A DNA stretch of 64,000 nucleotides, taken from Hungatella sp. Lineage in GTDB: Bacteria > Bacillota > Clostridia > Lachnospirales > Lachnospiraceae. The position numbers and the translations under genes were made by a program. Shown in pieces: positions 35,501 through 44,687 of this stretch. The stretch lies in NCBI GenBank assembly GCA_022792815.1, contig JAAWBS010000014.1, positions 27,853 to 91,852 of the forward strand, written 5' to 3'. The notes under the pieces were generated by a model. It was given only the letters and a program-made list of their open reading frames with translations, was not told the origin of the DNA and made no database searches. How positions within the stretch are numbered: position 1 is the first letter of the stretch; every line of letters starts with the position of its first letter.

Positions 35501-35528
35501 ATTATAGCATAAAATCCCCATTCGTCAA
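35501..35528 (-). promoter_or_regulatory. sigma-A promoter of rpsU
   Basis: Minus strand -35 TTGACG (35523-35528), 16-nt spacer, -10 TATAAT (35501-35506); transcript starts near 35494, leaving a 70-nt leader. A weak hairpin (CCaAAATCcccGATTTcGG near 35580-35600) may end the alaS transcript just upstream. Confidence 0.8.
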
Positions 35529-35602
35529 CTGGTTTTTTTAAGGATTTACAATTTTTTACCAAAATTTCGTCTCAAGAGCCCAAAATCCCCGATTTCGGCC
35601 CC

Positions 35603-38248
35603 CTAAGCCTCTTTAATCTGGCCCTTCACCACCTCTTCCACCTTAGCTAAGGCTTCGTCGATGCCCTCCGGATTCTTACCTCCTGCCTGGGCCATGCCGG
35701 GACGGCCGCCTCCGCCTCCGCCTACCAGGCCGGCGATGGCCTTGATCAGATTGCCTGCGTGAGCGCCCCTCTTCTGGGCTTGGTCGGTGGCGGAAGCCAT
35801 CAGATTCACCTTGCCGTCCTGAGCGGAGGCGATGACCACCACACCCTCTCCCAACTTGTCCTTCAGCTGGTCTCCCAGGTTGCGCAGACCGTTCATATCC
35901 ACGTCCGCCACCTTCACGGCCAGAACCTTCACACCGTTGACTTCTTTCACCTGACTCATCACGTCGCCCACAGCGGAATTGGCCAGTTTGCTCTTTAACT
36001 TTTCATTTTCCGAGTGGAGGGCTTTGACCTCCCCTAAGAGGGCATCAATCTTGTGAGTCAGTTCCGCCGGTGTGGTCTTCAGCGCCTTCACCGCGTCGTG
36101 AAGCTTCTCCTCCACCTGCTGATAATAAGCCATCAGACCCTCCCCGGTCAGGGCCTCGATCCTCCGCACATTGGCGGCGATGCCGGTCTCTGACAAGATC
36201 TTGAATGCGGTGATGACACCGGTGTCCGCCACATGGGTGCCGCCGCACAGCTCCACGGAGAAGTCTCCCATCTTCACCACCCGGACCTTCTCCCCGTACT
36301 TTTCGCCGAACAGCGCCATGGCACCGGATTTCTTGGCCTCATCCAAAGTCATCTCCTCCGTGACCACCTTTAGGTCTTCCCGGATCTTTTCATTGACCAG
36401 CTCCTCCACCTGCCTCAGCTCATCGGGAGTCATGGCGGAGAAATGAGTGAAGTCAAAGCGCAGTCTGGTTCCGTCCACATAGGAGCCCGCCTGCTCTACA
36501 TGATCTCCCAGCACGGTGCGCAGGGCCTTCTGGAGAAGATGAGTGGCACTGTGGTTCTTGCCGGTAGACAGGCGGTTGGTCTCACAGACCTTCAGCGTCA
36601 CCTTGTCTCCGGTCTTAAACATCCCCTCTGTCATCTTTCCCACATGGCCGATCTTGCCGCCCTGGAGATGGATGGTATCCTCCACATCAAAGCGTCCTCC
36701 CTCGCAGAAGATCACGCCTACATCGGCCTGCTGGCCTCCCATGGTTCCGTAGAAAGGAGTCTGATCTGCGATCACGGTTCCTGCCTGGCCGTCGGCCAGC
36801 GCCTCCACCACATCAGTCTCCGTGGTGAGAACAGAGATCACCGAGTCGTGGACCAGGCGATCATACCCCACAAACTCCGAGGTGATCTTTGCCGGAATCG
36901 ACTGGTACACCGTCACGTCAGCCCCCATATAGTTGGTGGTCTTGCGGGCTGCCCGGGCCTTTTCTCTCTGCTCCTTCATGGCAGCCTGGAATCCATCCTC
37001 GTCCACTTTAAAATTCTTCTCCTCCAGAATCTCGATGGTCAGATCCAGCGGGAACCCGTAGGTGTCATACAGCTTAAAGGCATCCGAGCCTGAGAGGACC
37101 GCGGAGCCGCCGGCCACCATGGCCTGCTCCATATCGCCTAAGATAGCCAGGCCCTGGTCGATGGTCTTGTTGAATTTCTCCTCCTCCTCTCCCAGCACCT
37201 TTAAGATCATAGACTTCTTTTCCTCCAGTTCCGGATATCCGTCCTTGGAGAGAGCGATCACCGTCTTGCTCAACTCTGCCAGGAATCTCCCCCCGATGCC
37301 CAGGATCCTTCCGTGGCGGGCAGCGCGGCGCAGAAGGCGGCGCAGCACATAACCTCTGCTCTCATTGGACGGCATGATCCCGTCGGAGATCATGAAGGTA
37401 CAGGATTTCACATGGTCTGCGATGATGCGCAGGGACACGTCTTTCTTCTCGTCTGCCAGATAGCTGGTGTGAGCCATGGCGCACACCTCGTCCAGGAGAG
37501 CCTTGTTAGTGTCCACCGTAAACAGGGAGTCCACGTCCTGGACCACCACAGCCAGACGCTCGAGGCCCATGCCGGTATCGATGTTCTTCTGCTTAAGCTC
37601 CGTGTAATTGCCGTGTCCGTCATTCTCAAACTGGGTAAATACGTTGTTCCACACCTCAATGTACCGATCGCACTCACAGCCCACGGTACAGTCCGGTTTG
37701 CCGCAGCCGTACTTCTCTCCCCGGTCATAGTAGATCTCGGAACAGGGACCGCAGGGACCTGCCCCGTGCTCCCAGAAGTTGTCCTCCTTGCCGAACCGGA
37801 AGATCCGCTCTGGGGGAATCCCGATCTGCTTGTTCCAGATGTCATAGGCTTCATCGTCATCCAGATAGACTGACGGATACAGCCGGTTCTTGTCAAGCCC
37901 CACAACCTCTGTCAAAAATTCCCAGGACCAGTGGATGGCCTCTGTCTTAAAATAATCTCCGAAAGAAAAATTACCCAGCATCTCGAAAAAAGTGCCGTGG
38001 CGGGCAGTCTTTCCGATGTTCTCGATGTCACCGGTGCGGATACACTTCTGACAAGTGGTGACACGTCTCCTGGGAGGAATCTCCTGCCCCGTAAAATAGG
38101 GCTTTAAAGGCGCCATTCCCGAATTGATCAACAACAGGCTGTTGTCGTTGTGGGGAACCAGAGAAAAGCTCTTCATGGCCAGGTGATCTTTGCTCTCAAA
38201 GAATTCCAAAAACATCTTTCTTAATTCATTAACACCGTACTTCTTCAC
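35603..38248 (-). CDS. alaS: Alanine-tRNA ligase
   Basis: 881 aa from the GTG at 38248, with GGAGGAAG upstream (an earlier ATG at 38296 has no ribosome site and lies in the leader). Class II core at the N-terminus (FLEFFESKDH, GTFFEMLGNFSFGDYF), the editing domain with HSATHLLQKALR and CGGTH zinc ligands, then the oligomerising/C-Ala domain ending with a Gly-rich stretch. Charges tRNA-Ala and clears Ser/Gly-tRNA-Ala. Confidence 0.97.
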   Translation of the reverse strand: MKKYGVNELRKMFLEFFESKDHLAMKSFSLVPHNDNSLLLINSGMAPLKPYFTGQEIPPRRRVTTCQKCIRTGDIENIGKTARHGTFFEMLGNFSFGDYFKTEAIHWSWEFLTEVVGLDKNRLYPSVYLDDDEAYDIWNKQIGIPPERIFRFGKEDNFWEHGAGPCGPCSEIYYDRGEKYGCGKPDCTVGCECDRYIEVWNNVFTQFENDGHGNYTELKQKNIDTGMGLERLAVVVQDVDSLFTVDTNKALLDEVCAMAHTSYLADEKKDVSLRIIADHVKSCTFMISDGIMPSNESRGYVLRRLLRRAARHGRILGIGGRFLAELSKTVIALSKDGYPELEEKKSMILKVLGEEEEKFNKTIDQGLAILGDMEQAMVAGGSAVLSGSDAFKLYDTYGFPLDLTIEILEEKNFKVDEDGFQAAMKEQREKARAARKTTNYMGADVTVYQSIPAKITSEFVGYDRLVHDSVISVLTTETDVVEALADGQAGTVIADQTPFYGTMGGQQADVGVIFCEGGRFDVEDTIHLQGGKIGHVGKMTEGMFKTGDKVTLKVCETNRLSTGKNHSATHLLQKALRTVLGDHVEQAGSYVDGTRLRFDFTHFSAMTPDELRQVEELVNEKIREDLKVVTEEMTLDEAKKSGAMALFGEKYGEKVRVVKMGDFSVELCGGTHVADTGVITAFKILSETGIAANVRRIEALTGEGLMAYYQQVEEKLHDAVKALKTTPAELTHKIDALLGEVKALHSENEKLKSKLANSAVGDVMSQVKEVNGVKVLAVKVADVDMNGLRNLGDQLKDKLGEGVVVIASAQDGKVNLMASATDQAQKRGAHAGNLIKAIAGLVGGGGGGRPGMAQAGGKNPEGIDEALAKVEEVVKGQIKEA

Positions 38249-38264
38249 ATTGCTTCCTCCGCCT

Positions 38265-38405
38265 CTACTTAGTATCCTGATTCTTTCCAGCAGCACTCTT
38301 GTTGGATTTTACGTTCTTTCCGCACATGATACCTGCCCACGCTATTAACACGAAAACGCCAACCTCTATCAGATTTTTTAAAAGGCTCGTCATGATTGCT
38401 CCCAT
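38265..38405 (-). CDS. Small single-pass membrane protein, 46 aa
   Basis: Starts ATG at 38405 with a full AAAGGAGGG site 6 nt upstream; stop at 38265. One hydrophobic helix (LIEVGVFVLIAWAGIM) then a basic, Asn/Lys-rich tail. It lies between the DUF1311 gene and alaS, with its own promoter at 38457-38485. Strong translation signals make it a real small gene. Function unknown. Confidence 0.7.
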   Translation of the reverse strand: MGAIMTSLLKNLIEVGVFVLIAWAGIMCGKNVKSNKSAAGKNQDTK

Positions 38406-38456
38406 GGTTTTCCCTCCTTTATCAACATTCTGTTTTTATTGCTCATTATCTTTACT

Positions 38457-38485
38457 ATCCTATCACAAGGCCTGACATTTATCAA
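38457..38485 (-). promoter_or_regulatory. sigma-A promoter of the 46-aa protein and alaS
   Basis: Minus strand -35 TTGATA (38480-38485), 17-nt spacer, -10 TAGGAT (38457-38462), about 45 nt before the small gene. It probably also drives alaS. Confidence 0.65.
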
Positions 38486-38496
38486 GATCATAAAAG

Positions 38497-38527
38497 AAAA
38501 AAGGAACTGCTTTTGTGCCTGCAATTC
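38497..38527 (-). terminator. Intrinsic terminator of the DUF1311 gene
   Basis: Minus strand stem GGAAtTGC with GCAgTTCC, 10-nt loop, then TTTTTTC; about 20 nt after the DUF1311 stop. Confidence 0.75.
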
Positions 38528-38547
38528 CTCTCTCTCCGGCTCTGACC

Positions 38548-39303
38548 CTAATCTGTCAGCAGCGCCTCGTAGCACTCCACCAGATCGTATGCCCTCTGCC
38601 TGGTAGATTCAATCTGGGAGACGATGTATTCCACGCTCTCCGCGGAACCTCCCGCAGAGTTCTTGGCCGCCTCCATGGCCAGGCCGTCCCGCTCCTTCAT
38701 CCAGGCTCTCTGCTCCTCCACAAGACTGGCGGAGCGATCCTTGTCCAGCCGATCCAGGATCTCGTTATAGATCGTATTCAACTCTCCGTCCCACAGCTTT
38801 AACTCATTGGAAGCCGCCGACTTGGCCGAGTTGTTTATATTAACAGAATCCTGGGCCGTCTTGTTCTTCTGAATCTGACTGTCCAGGTCGTTCAGCCTTT
38901 TTTTATAGTAGGACACAGACTCCTTTGCCCCGGTGTCCCCGGCGCTGTAGGCTTCCATCTCCACTGCCGCCGCAGTGTCTAACGGCGAGATGGATTCCCC
39001 TTCCCCCTCACTCCTTCCGGAGGAAAGAGATCTGCCAAGCTGCGCTGCCTCCGTCTCCTCCTCGGTCTTCCCTGCCGCCTCCATGTCCGTATCCACGGCG
39101 GCCGCGAGAGCCATCGGGGCTGCCTCTCCTTCCGCGCCCCCCTCCGGTACCTCCACCGCAGCGGCCATCTCCGGCACAGCCTCGTCAGAAGACTCTTCTG
39201 TCACGACGGCAGACTTCTCCACAAACCGGTAGGTGCCCTTTGTGATCAGTATTCCAATAACAAATATAGCTGCCAGAAAAAGCATGGCTCTTCTATTCTT
39301 CAT
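38548..39303 (-). CDS. Membrane-anchored DUF1311 (LprI-like) protein
   Basis: 251 aa. N-terminal transmembrane helix (AMLFLAAIFVIGILI), a long acidic, Ala/Glu-rich linker (about residues 30-130), and a C-terminal DUF1311/LprI domain: LNTIYNEILDRLD then LVEEQRAWMKERDGLA. Family proteins often act in the envelope (some inhibit lysozyme), but this one lacks the usual disulfide cysteines. The ATG at 39303 is favoured by AAAGGA 8 nt upstream. Confidence 0.75.
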   Translation of the reverse strand: MKNRRAMLFLAAIFVIGILITKGTYRFVEKSAVVTEESSDEAVPEMAAAVEVPEGGAEGEAAPMALAAAVDTDMEAAGKTEEETEAAQLGRSLSSGRSEGEGESISPLDTAAAVEMEAYSAGDTGAKESVSYYKKRLNDLDSQIQKNKTAQDSVNINNSAKSAASNELKLWDGELNTIYNEILDRLDKDRSASLVEEQRAWMKERDGLAMEAAKNSAGGSAESVEYIVSQIESTRQRAYDLVECYEALLTD

Positions 39304-39463
39304 CCCCATCTTCCTTTGTTCGTACCCCGGAAAGAGCCTCCTTGTGTCTTGAGACTTTCTGCAGGATTCGGTGATAAATCTAACATATCACAATCCGAAG
39401 GGAAATGGAATAGCCATACAGAATTAGTAATATATTGTAAGATATAATTAATGATTGATACAC

Positions 39464-39943
39464 TTACTCCAGGCCTTCGTCCACCAAAAGTTCTGTGCCG
39501 TCCGCCGCCGAGGTGGCCAGCTGATCGCACCGCTCGTTCTGAGGGTGGCCAGCATGGCCTTTGACCCAGATGAAAGTAACCCGATGGGGGGTTTTCGCCT
39601 CAAGAAGCCGCTGCCACAGGTCAATATTCTTCACCGGGCCGCTTTTTCCTCTCTTCCAGTTGTTCCTCACCCAGTTATCGATCCATCTCTGATTGAACGC
39701 GTCTGTCAGATACTTGGAATCGGAGTAAAGCTCCACCTCACAGGGACGGTTTAACGCCTCCAGGCCTGCGATGGCAGCCATCAGCTCCATCCGGTTGTTG
39801 GTGGTGCGCACATATCCCGCAGACAGGGTCCTCTCGTGGAGGACCCCCTTCTGATCGATATAGTGAAGCACCACGCCATACCCTCCGGGGCCGTCAGGAT
39901 TGCCTCTGGCCGCCCCGTCTGTGTAGATCTGTACTTTTCCCAT
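39464..39943 (-). CDS. rnhA: Ribonuclease HI
   Basis: About 159 aa. Starts ATG at 39943 with TAGGAG (an upstream frame to 39997 overlaps the previous gene and is unlikely). Catalytic carboxylates in [12 protein letters not shown], the [12 protein letters not shown] helix and [24 protein letters not shown] carries the His loop. Degrades RNA in RNA-DNA hybrids. A separate RNase HII gene is also in this window. Confidence 0.95.
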   Translation of the reverse strand: MGKVQIYTDGAARGNPDGPGGYGVVLHYIDQKGVLHERTLSAGYVRTTNNRMELMAAIAGLEALNRPCEVELYSDSKYLTDAFNQRWIDNWVRNNWKRGKSGPVKNIDLWQRLLEAKTPHRVTFIWVKGHAGHPQNERCDQLATSAADGTELLVDEGLE

Positions 39944-39953
39944 ACAAAAACTC

Positions 39954-41558
39954 CTATCTGTCCCACTTGTCGCACAGGGCATGAATCTGATCCGCAAATC
40001 TGGCCAGATCCTTGTTGGCCCCGCCTTCGTTGTGAAGGATCACTCTGGCCAGCCGCTCTCCTGCAGCCACGAGACGGGCAAAGACTGAATCGGACCGCTT
40101 CCTGGCCGGCGTCACGGTCTTGGCCACCGGGATTCCCGCAGTCTGTGTGACCCATGTGCCCTCAATCAGGTCAAAGACCGAGCCGCTGAACGGCGCCGAG
40201 GCCGGAAAGCCCAGTTCCTTGGTCAGACGGTCCGCAAAGATATCGCACACCTCGTCGTTTCCGTGCACCGTAAAGACCATGTCCGGCTTCTTCTCGAATG
40301 CCTGGATCCACTCCAGAAGCCCAGTCACATCCGCGTGGCTGCTGAGACCCTTCATACTCGCGATGTGAGCCCGCACGTCGATGGTCTCACCGAACAGCTT
40401 GACCTCCTTGGCTCCGTCGATCAGGCTCCGGCCCAGGGTGGCCTCCGCCTGATATCCGGCAAACACGATGGTACACTCCGGCCGCCACAGATTATGTTTC
40501 AGATGGTGACGGATTCGTCCCGCATCGCACATGCCCGATGCGGAGATGATGACCTTGGGCTTGGCATCAAAGTTGATGGCAATGGAGTCCTCGCTGGTCA
40601 CCGACAGCTTCAGTCCCGGAAAATCGATGGGGTTTATGCCCTGTTCTACCAGCTCTCTGGTCTCCTGGTCATAACATCTGATAAGATTCTTTTTAAACAC
40701 ATTGGTGGCCTCCACCGCCAGGGGCGAGTCCACATACACCTCAAACCCCTCGTGCCCGAAGATCAGATGATCGGTCTTGATCTTCCGGATGAAGTACAGA
40801 AGCTCCTGGGTACGGCCCACGGCGAAGGCCGGAATCACCACATTGCCGCCCCGGTCCAGGGTCCTCTGGATGATGTTCGTCAGCTCCGCGATATGCTTCA
40901 TGACCTCTCCATGGCTCCGATTGCCGTAGGTGCATTCCATCAGAACATAGTCTGCATCTTTGATGTATTCCGGATCTCGGATGAGAGGCTTGTTCTTGTT
41001 GCCGATATCCCCGGAGAACACGATCTTCTTCTCCACCCCCTCCTCCCTGCACCACACCTCGATGGAGGCAGAACCCAGAAGATGGCCTGCATCTGTAAAC
41101 CGCAGGGTAATATCGTCGTTTAACTTGACCATCTCCCCGTAATCAAAGGTTTTCAGATGAGACAGTGCTCCCTGGGCATCATCCATGGTGTAGAGAGGCT
41201 TCACCTCCGGGCCGCCTGCACGCTTTGCCTTCCGGTTCTTCCACTCCGCCTCCATCTCCTGGATATGGGCACTGTCACGGAGCATGATCTGACACAGATC
41301 CCCGGTGGCGAAGGTGGTCACGATCTGCCCCCGGAACCCTCTGGCATACAAAAGCGGAATACAGCCGGCGTGATCGATATGGGCATGGGTCAAGAGCACA
41401 TAATCCAACTCCCCGCAGGGGACAGGAAGTTCCGCATTCTCATAGATGTTGATCCCCTGCTCCATCCCGTAGTCTACCACCAGCTTCGTGTTTCCGCACT
41501 CCAGATAATGACAACTTCCTGTCACCTCATGGTCCGCGCCGATGAACATTAACTTCAT
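39954..41558 (-). CDS. Beta-CASP metallo-beta-lactamase RNA nuclease
   Basis: 534 aa. N-terminal metallo-beta-lactamase motif [16 protein letters not shown] (His/Asp zinc ligands), then a beta-CASP insertion ([23 protein letters not shown]) and a C-terminal RMMBL segment ([22 protein letters not shown]). It resembles RNA 3'-end processing/exonuclease proteins of the YSH1/RNase J superfamily, but lacks the full RNase J C-terminal domain. The residues after about 470 are basic. ATG at 41558 with AAAGGAGG. Confidence 0.88.
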   Translation of the reverse strand: MKLMFIGADHEVTGSCHYLECGNTKLVVDYGMEQGINIYENAELPVPCGELDYVLLTHAHIDHAGCIPLLYARGFRGQIVTTFATGDLCQIMLRDSAHIQEMEAEWKNRKAKRAGGPEVKPLYTMDDAQGALSHLKTFDYGEMVKLNDDITLRFTDAGHLLGSASIEVWCREEGVEKKIVFSGDIGNKNKPLIRDPEYIKDADYVLMECTYGNRSHGEVMKHIAELTNIIQRTLDRGGNVVIPAFAVGRTQELLYFIRKIKTDHLIFGHEGFEVYVDSPLAVEATNVFKKNLIRCYDQETRELVEQGINPIDFPGLKLSVTSEDSIAINFDAKPKVIISASGMCDAGRIRHHLKHNLWRPECTIVFAGYQAEATLGRSLIDGAKEVKLFGETIDVRAHIASMKGLSSHADVTGLLEWIQAFEKKPDMVFTVHGNDEVCDIFADRLTKELGFPASAPFSGSVFDLIEGTWVTQTAGIPVAKTVTPARKRSDSVFARLVAAGERLARVILHNEGGANKDLARFADQIHALCDKWDR

Positions 41559-41630
41559 GGTGTTCCTCCTTTATGTTTTGTATAAATGGTATAAAAACCG
41601 TTCCGAAATCTGTATCTCCATTTTACCATA

Positions 41631-41659
41631 AAAAGACCCCGGTTGCAAGCCGGGGAAGA
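41631..41659 (-). terminator. Intrinsic terminator of spoIVA
   Basis: Minus strand stem CCCCGG (41650-41655 region) with CCGGGG (41637-41642), then TCTTTTTATGG, directly after the spoIVA stop. Confidence 0.85.
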
Positions 41660-41660
41660 C

Positions 41661-43136
41661 TCAGATGATGATGCAGATCATCCCTCCTTTGCTGTCGTTG
41701 ATAATCTTCTGCAGGGTATCCTGAAGCTTCATCTGGCAGTCCTCGGTCAGCTGAGACACCTTTGCCTGGATGCCGTCCTCCACGATCTGTTCAATGGATT
41801 TTCCGAAAATATTGGTGTTCCAGATTCCCTCATCGCTTTCCCTGGCATTCTGTTTTATGTACGCAATCAGGTCTTCCGCCTGCTGCTGACTCCCCACGAT
41901 CGGTGCGATCTCCGTCTCGATGTGGGCCTTGATCATGTTGATGGACGGGGCCTCGGCCCGCATCTTCACGCCGTACTTGTTGCCGTGGCGGATGACCTGA
42001 GGCTCGTCGAGGACGATCTCGGACTTCTCCGGGGTCACCACTCCGTATCCTCTCAGACGGACCTGACTCATGGCATTTTGAACCTTCTCATACTCCTGTT
42101 TCATCCGTGCCAGAGACCGAAGCTGCTGCATCAGCTGATACTCCCCGCTTATGGGAATCCCCACATAGTCGCTTAGGATCTCATAGTAATAGTGGTCGTC
42201 TACATTGACCATGACCGACACGGTCCCGTCGGAAAAATCCATCCGGTCCGCCTTCATACCCCGCACCACATCGGTGATCATGCCGCCCAGTGCCCCCGCC
42301 ACATCCTTCATCTGGTTCACCTTGCCCAAAAGATCCTTGACACACTGGATGACCCCTGCCTTCAGCCAGTGATCCGCCGGCAAAATCTCCAGCCACTTGG
42401 GGATATGGAAGTCCATCTGTGTGACGGGAAACTCTTTTAAGATCTGTTCCAAAATGTGAAGAATGTCGTCTTTTTTCAGCTGTTCACAGTTAATAGGCAG
42501 AACCGATACCTCATACTTTTCGGCCAGTTCATCTGCCAGCTGCCTGGTCTCGTCAGAGAAGGGCCTGACCGAGTTTAACAGCATGATAAACGGTTTGCCC
42601 AGAGTCTTTAGCTCCTCCACGGTCCGCTCTTCCGCCGGCCCGTAGGAAGCCCTCTTGATGTCGCCAATGGTGCCGTCCGTGGTCACCACGATCCCGATGG
42701 TGGAATGGTCCGTGATCACCTTCCTGGTGCCGATCTCCGCCGCCTTGGTGAAGGGAATCTGATAGTCGAACCACGGCGTCTTCACCAGCCTCTCGCTGTC
42801 GTTTTCGATGTGGCCGGCCGCTCCGTCAATCATAAATCCCACACAGTCGATGAGGCGCACCTGCACGTCAACTCCGTCTCCCAGCGCCACCTCTGCCGCT
42901 TCTTTCGGGATAAATTTGGGTTCCGTGGTCATGATGGTCTTGCCCGCGGCGCTCTGGGGAAGTTCATCCCTGGCCTGGGTGCGGATGTGCTCATCCTCCA
43001 TCTCCGGAAGCACCATCAACTCCATAAACCGCTTGATGAACGTGGACTTTCCCGTCCGCACCGGCCCTACGACTCCTAAGTAGATCTCTCCTCCGGTTCT
43101 CGCCTTGATATCCTTGTATACAGAAAATTGCTCCAT
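41661..43136 (-). CDS. spoIVA: Stage IV sporulation protein A (spore-coat morphogenetic ATPase)
   Basis: 491 aa. P-loop GVVGPVRTGKST (about residues 21-32); polymerises on the forespore with ATP hydrolysis to form the base of the coat. The C-terminal domain ends with the GGMICIII tail typical of the family, which binds SpoVM and membrane. Ribosome site AAGGGGG sits inside a hairpin at 43144-43179. Confidence 0.97.
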   Translation of the reverse strand: MEQFSVYKDIKARTGGEIYLGVVGPVRTGKSTFIKRFMELMVLPEMEDEHIRTQARDELPQSAAGKTIMTTEPKFIPKEAAEVALGDGVDVQVRLIDCVGFMIDGAAGHIENDSERLVKTPWFDYQIPFTKAAEIGTRKVITDHSTIGIVVTTDGTIGDIKRASYGPAEERTVEELKTLGKPFIMLLNSVRPFSDETRQLADELAEKYEVSVLPINCEQLKKDDILHILEQILKEFPVTQMDFHIPKWLEILPADHWLKAGVIQCVKDLLGKVNQMKDVAGALGGMITDVVRGMKADRMDFSDGTVSVMVNVDDHYYYEILSDYVGIPISGEYQLMQQLRSLARMKQEYEKVQNAMSQVRLRGYGVVTPEKSEIVLDEPQVIRHGNKYGVKMRAEAPSINMIKAHIETEIAPIVGSQQQAEDLIAYIKQNARESDEGIWNTNIFGKSIEQIVEDGIQAKVSQLTEDCQMKLQDTLQKIINDSKGGMICIII

Positions 43137-43143
43137 AAAAATA

Positions 43144-43179
43144 CCCCCTTGCTGTGCTTCTACAATATATGCAAGGGGG
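43144..43179 (-). promoter_or_regulatory. spoIVA leader: terminator-like hairpin burying the ribosome site, with probable sigma-E start in its loop
   Basis: Minus strand arms CCCCCTTGC (43171-43179) and GCAAGGGGG (43144-43152), 18-nt loop, then TATTTTT and the ATG at 43136. The second arm holds the spoIVA ribosome site. A sigma-E-like -10 CATATATT (43164-43171) with -35-like GAATAAC 14 nt upstream (43186-43192) would start transcription near 43157, inside the loop, leaving out the first arm. Confidence 0.6.
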
Positions 43180-43201
43180 GAACAGGTTATTCATGGTCTT
43201 C

Positions 43202-43912
43202 TTATTCACTTAAATAAGCCTTTTTCACCGAGTCGTCATTCATCAGCTGTTTCGCATCTCCGCTCAGGACGATCTTTCCCGTCTCCAGCACGTAGGCCTT
43301 GTGGGCGATGGAAAGTGCCTTCTTGGCGTTCTGCTCCACCAGAAGCACAGTGGTGCCGCTGTCATTGATCTCCTTGATGATATCAAAGATCTCATTGACA
43401 TAGATGGGCGACAATCCCATGGAGGGCTCATCCATGACGATAATCCTTGGGTGGGACATGAGGGCCCGGCCCATGGCCAGCATCTGCTGCTCGCCGCCGC
43501 TTAAGGTTCCCGCTGGCTGATTCTTTCTCTCCTCCAGGCGGGGAAAACGCTTATAGATGGTCTCCAGAGTCTCCAGGATCTCCTTTTTATCTTTTCGGGT
43601 GTACGCTCCCAGCTTTAAGTTCTGAAGCACCGTAAGCTGAGCGAACACTCTCCTGCCCTCAGGGACATGGGCCATGCCCATAGACACCAGCCTGTGGCTG
43701 GCGATCCGGGTAATGTCGCTCCCCTCATAGAGAATCCTGCCGGACTTGGCGGGGATCAGGCCGGTGATGGTCTGAAGAGTGGTGGTCTTGCCGGCACCGT
43801 TGGCCCCGATAAGGGCGATGATCTCTCCCTGGTTCACCTCAAAGGAGATTCCCTTGATGGCCTGGATCACACCGTAGTATACTTCCAGATCCTTTACTTC
43901 CAGTATCGCCAT
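43202..43912 (-). CDS. livF: Branched-chain amino acid ABC transporter ATPase LivF
   Basis: 236 aa. Walker A GANGAGKTT, signature LSGGEQQMLAMGRALM, Walker B IIVMDEPSMGLSP. The GLSP ending is characteristic of LivF. Last gene of the liv operon; 14 nt from livG. Confidence 0.95.
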   Translation of the reverse strand: MAILEVKDLEVYYGVIQAIKGISFEVNQGEIIALIGANGAGKTTTLQTITGLIPAKSGRILYEGSDITRIASHRLVSMGMAHVPEGRRVFAQLTVLQNLKLGAYTRKDKKEILETLETIYKRFPRLEERKNQPAGTLSGGEQQMLAMGRALMSHPRIIVMDEPSMGLSPIYVNEIFDIIKEINDSGTTVLLVEQNAKKALSIAHKAYVLETGKIVLSGDAKQLMNDDSVKKAYLSE

Positions 43913-43926
43913 AACCTTCTCTCCTC

Positions 43927-44685
43927 CTACTCTCCAAGATACGCAGTGATCACCCGCTTGTCGTTGAGCACCGCGGAAGTCTCGCCCTGTGTCAGAACCT
44001 GACCGAAATTCAGCACTGTCAGCTTCTCGCAGATACCGGACACCAGCTTCATATCATGCTCGATCAGCAGGATGGTCATGTCAAACTTCTCCCGCACAAA
44101 CCTGATGGTCTCCATCAGCTCCGCCGTCTCGTTGGGGTTCATGCCGGCGGCCGGCTCGTCCAGAAGAAGCATCTTGGGTTCTGTGGCCAGTGCCCTGGCG
44201 ATCTCCAGCTTCCTCTGTTTGCCGTAGGGCAGATTGGAGGCCTTATAATCGTATTCCCTGTCCAGGTCAAAGACCTGCAAAAGCTCCATGGCCCTCTCGT
44301 TCATCTCCCTCTCCACCTTATAGTACTTGGGCAGACGCAAGATCCCCTCTATGGTGGAATAGACGTGATGGTTGTGGAGCCCTGCCTTTACATTGTCCAG
44401 AACACTCAGCTCCTTGAACAGACGGATATTCTGAAATGTTCTGGCGATGCCGTCCTGGTTGATCTCGATGGTCTTCTTTCCCGTAATATTCTTCCCATCC
44501 AGGTGGATGGTACCGAAATCCGGCTTATATACACCGGTCAGAAGGTTGAACACCGTGGTCTTACCCGCCCCGTTGGGACCGATGAGACCATACAGCTCCC
44601 CCTTTTCGATGGTCATGTTAAAATTGTCTACCGCCTTCAGGCCTCCAAAAGAAATGCCAAGGTTCTTTGCTTCCAGCATCGCCAT
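43927..44685 (-). CDS. livG: Branched-chain amino acid ABC transporter ATPase LivG
   Basis: 252 aa. Walker A GPNGAGKTT, LPYGKQRKLEIARALATEP signature (a LivG-specific replacement of LSGGQ), Walker B MLLLDEPAAGMNP. Pairs with LivF. Directly follows livM. Confidence 0.95.
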   Translation of the reverse strand: MAMLEAKNLGISFGGLKAVDNFNMTIEKGELYGLIGPNGAGKTTVFNLLTGVYKPDFGTIHLDGKNITGKKTIEINQDGIARTFQNIRLFKELSVLDNVKAGLHNHHVYSTIEGILRLPKYYKVEREMNERAMELLQVFDLDREYDYKASNLPYGKQRKLEIARALATEPKMLLLDEPAAGMNPNETAELMETIRFVREKFDMTILLIEHDMKLVSGICEKLTVLNFGQVLTQGETSAVLNDKRVITAYLGE

Positions 44686-44687
44686 GT

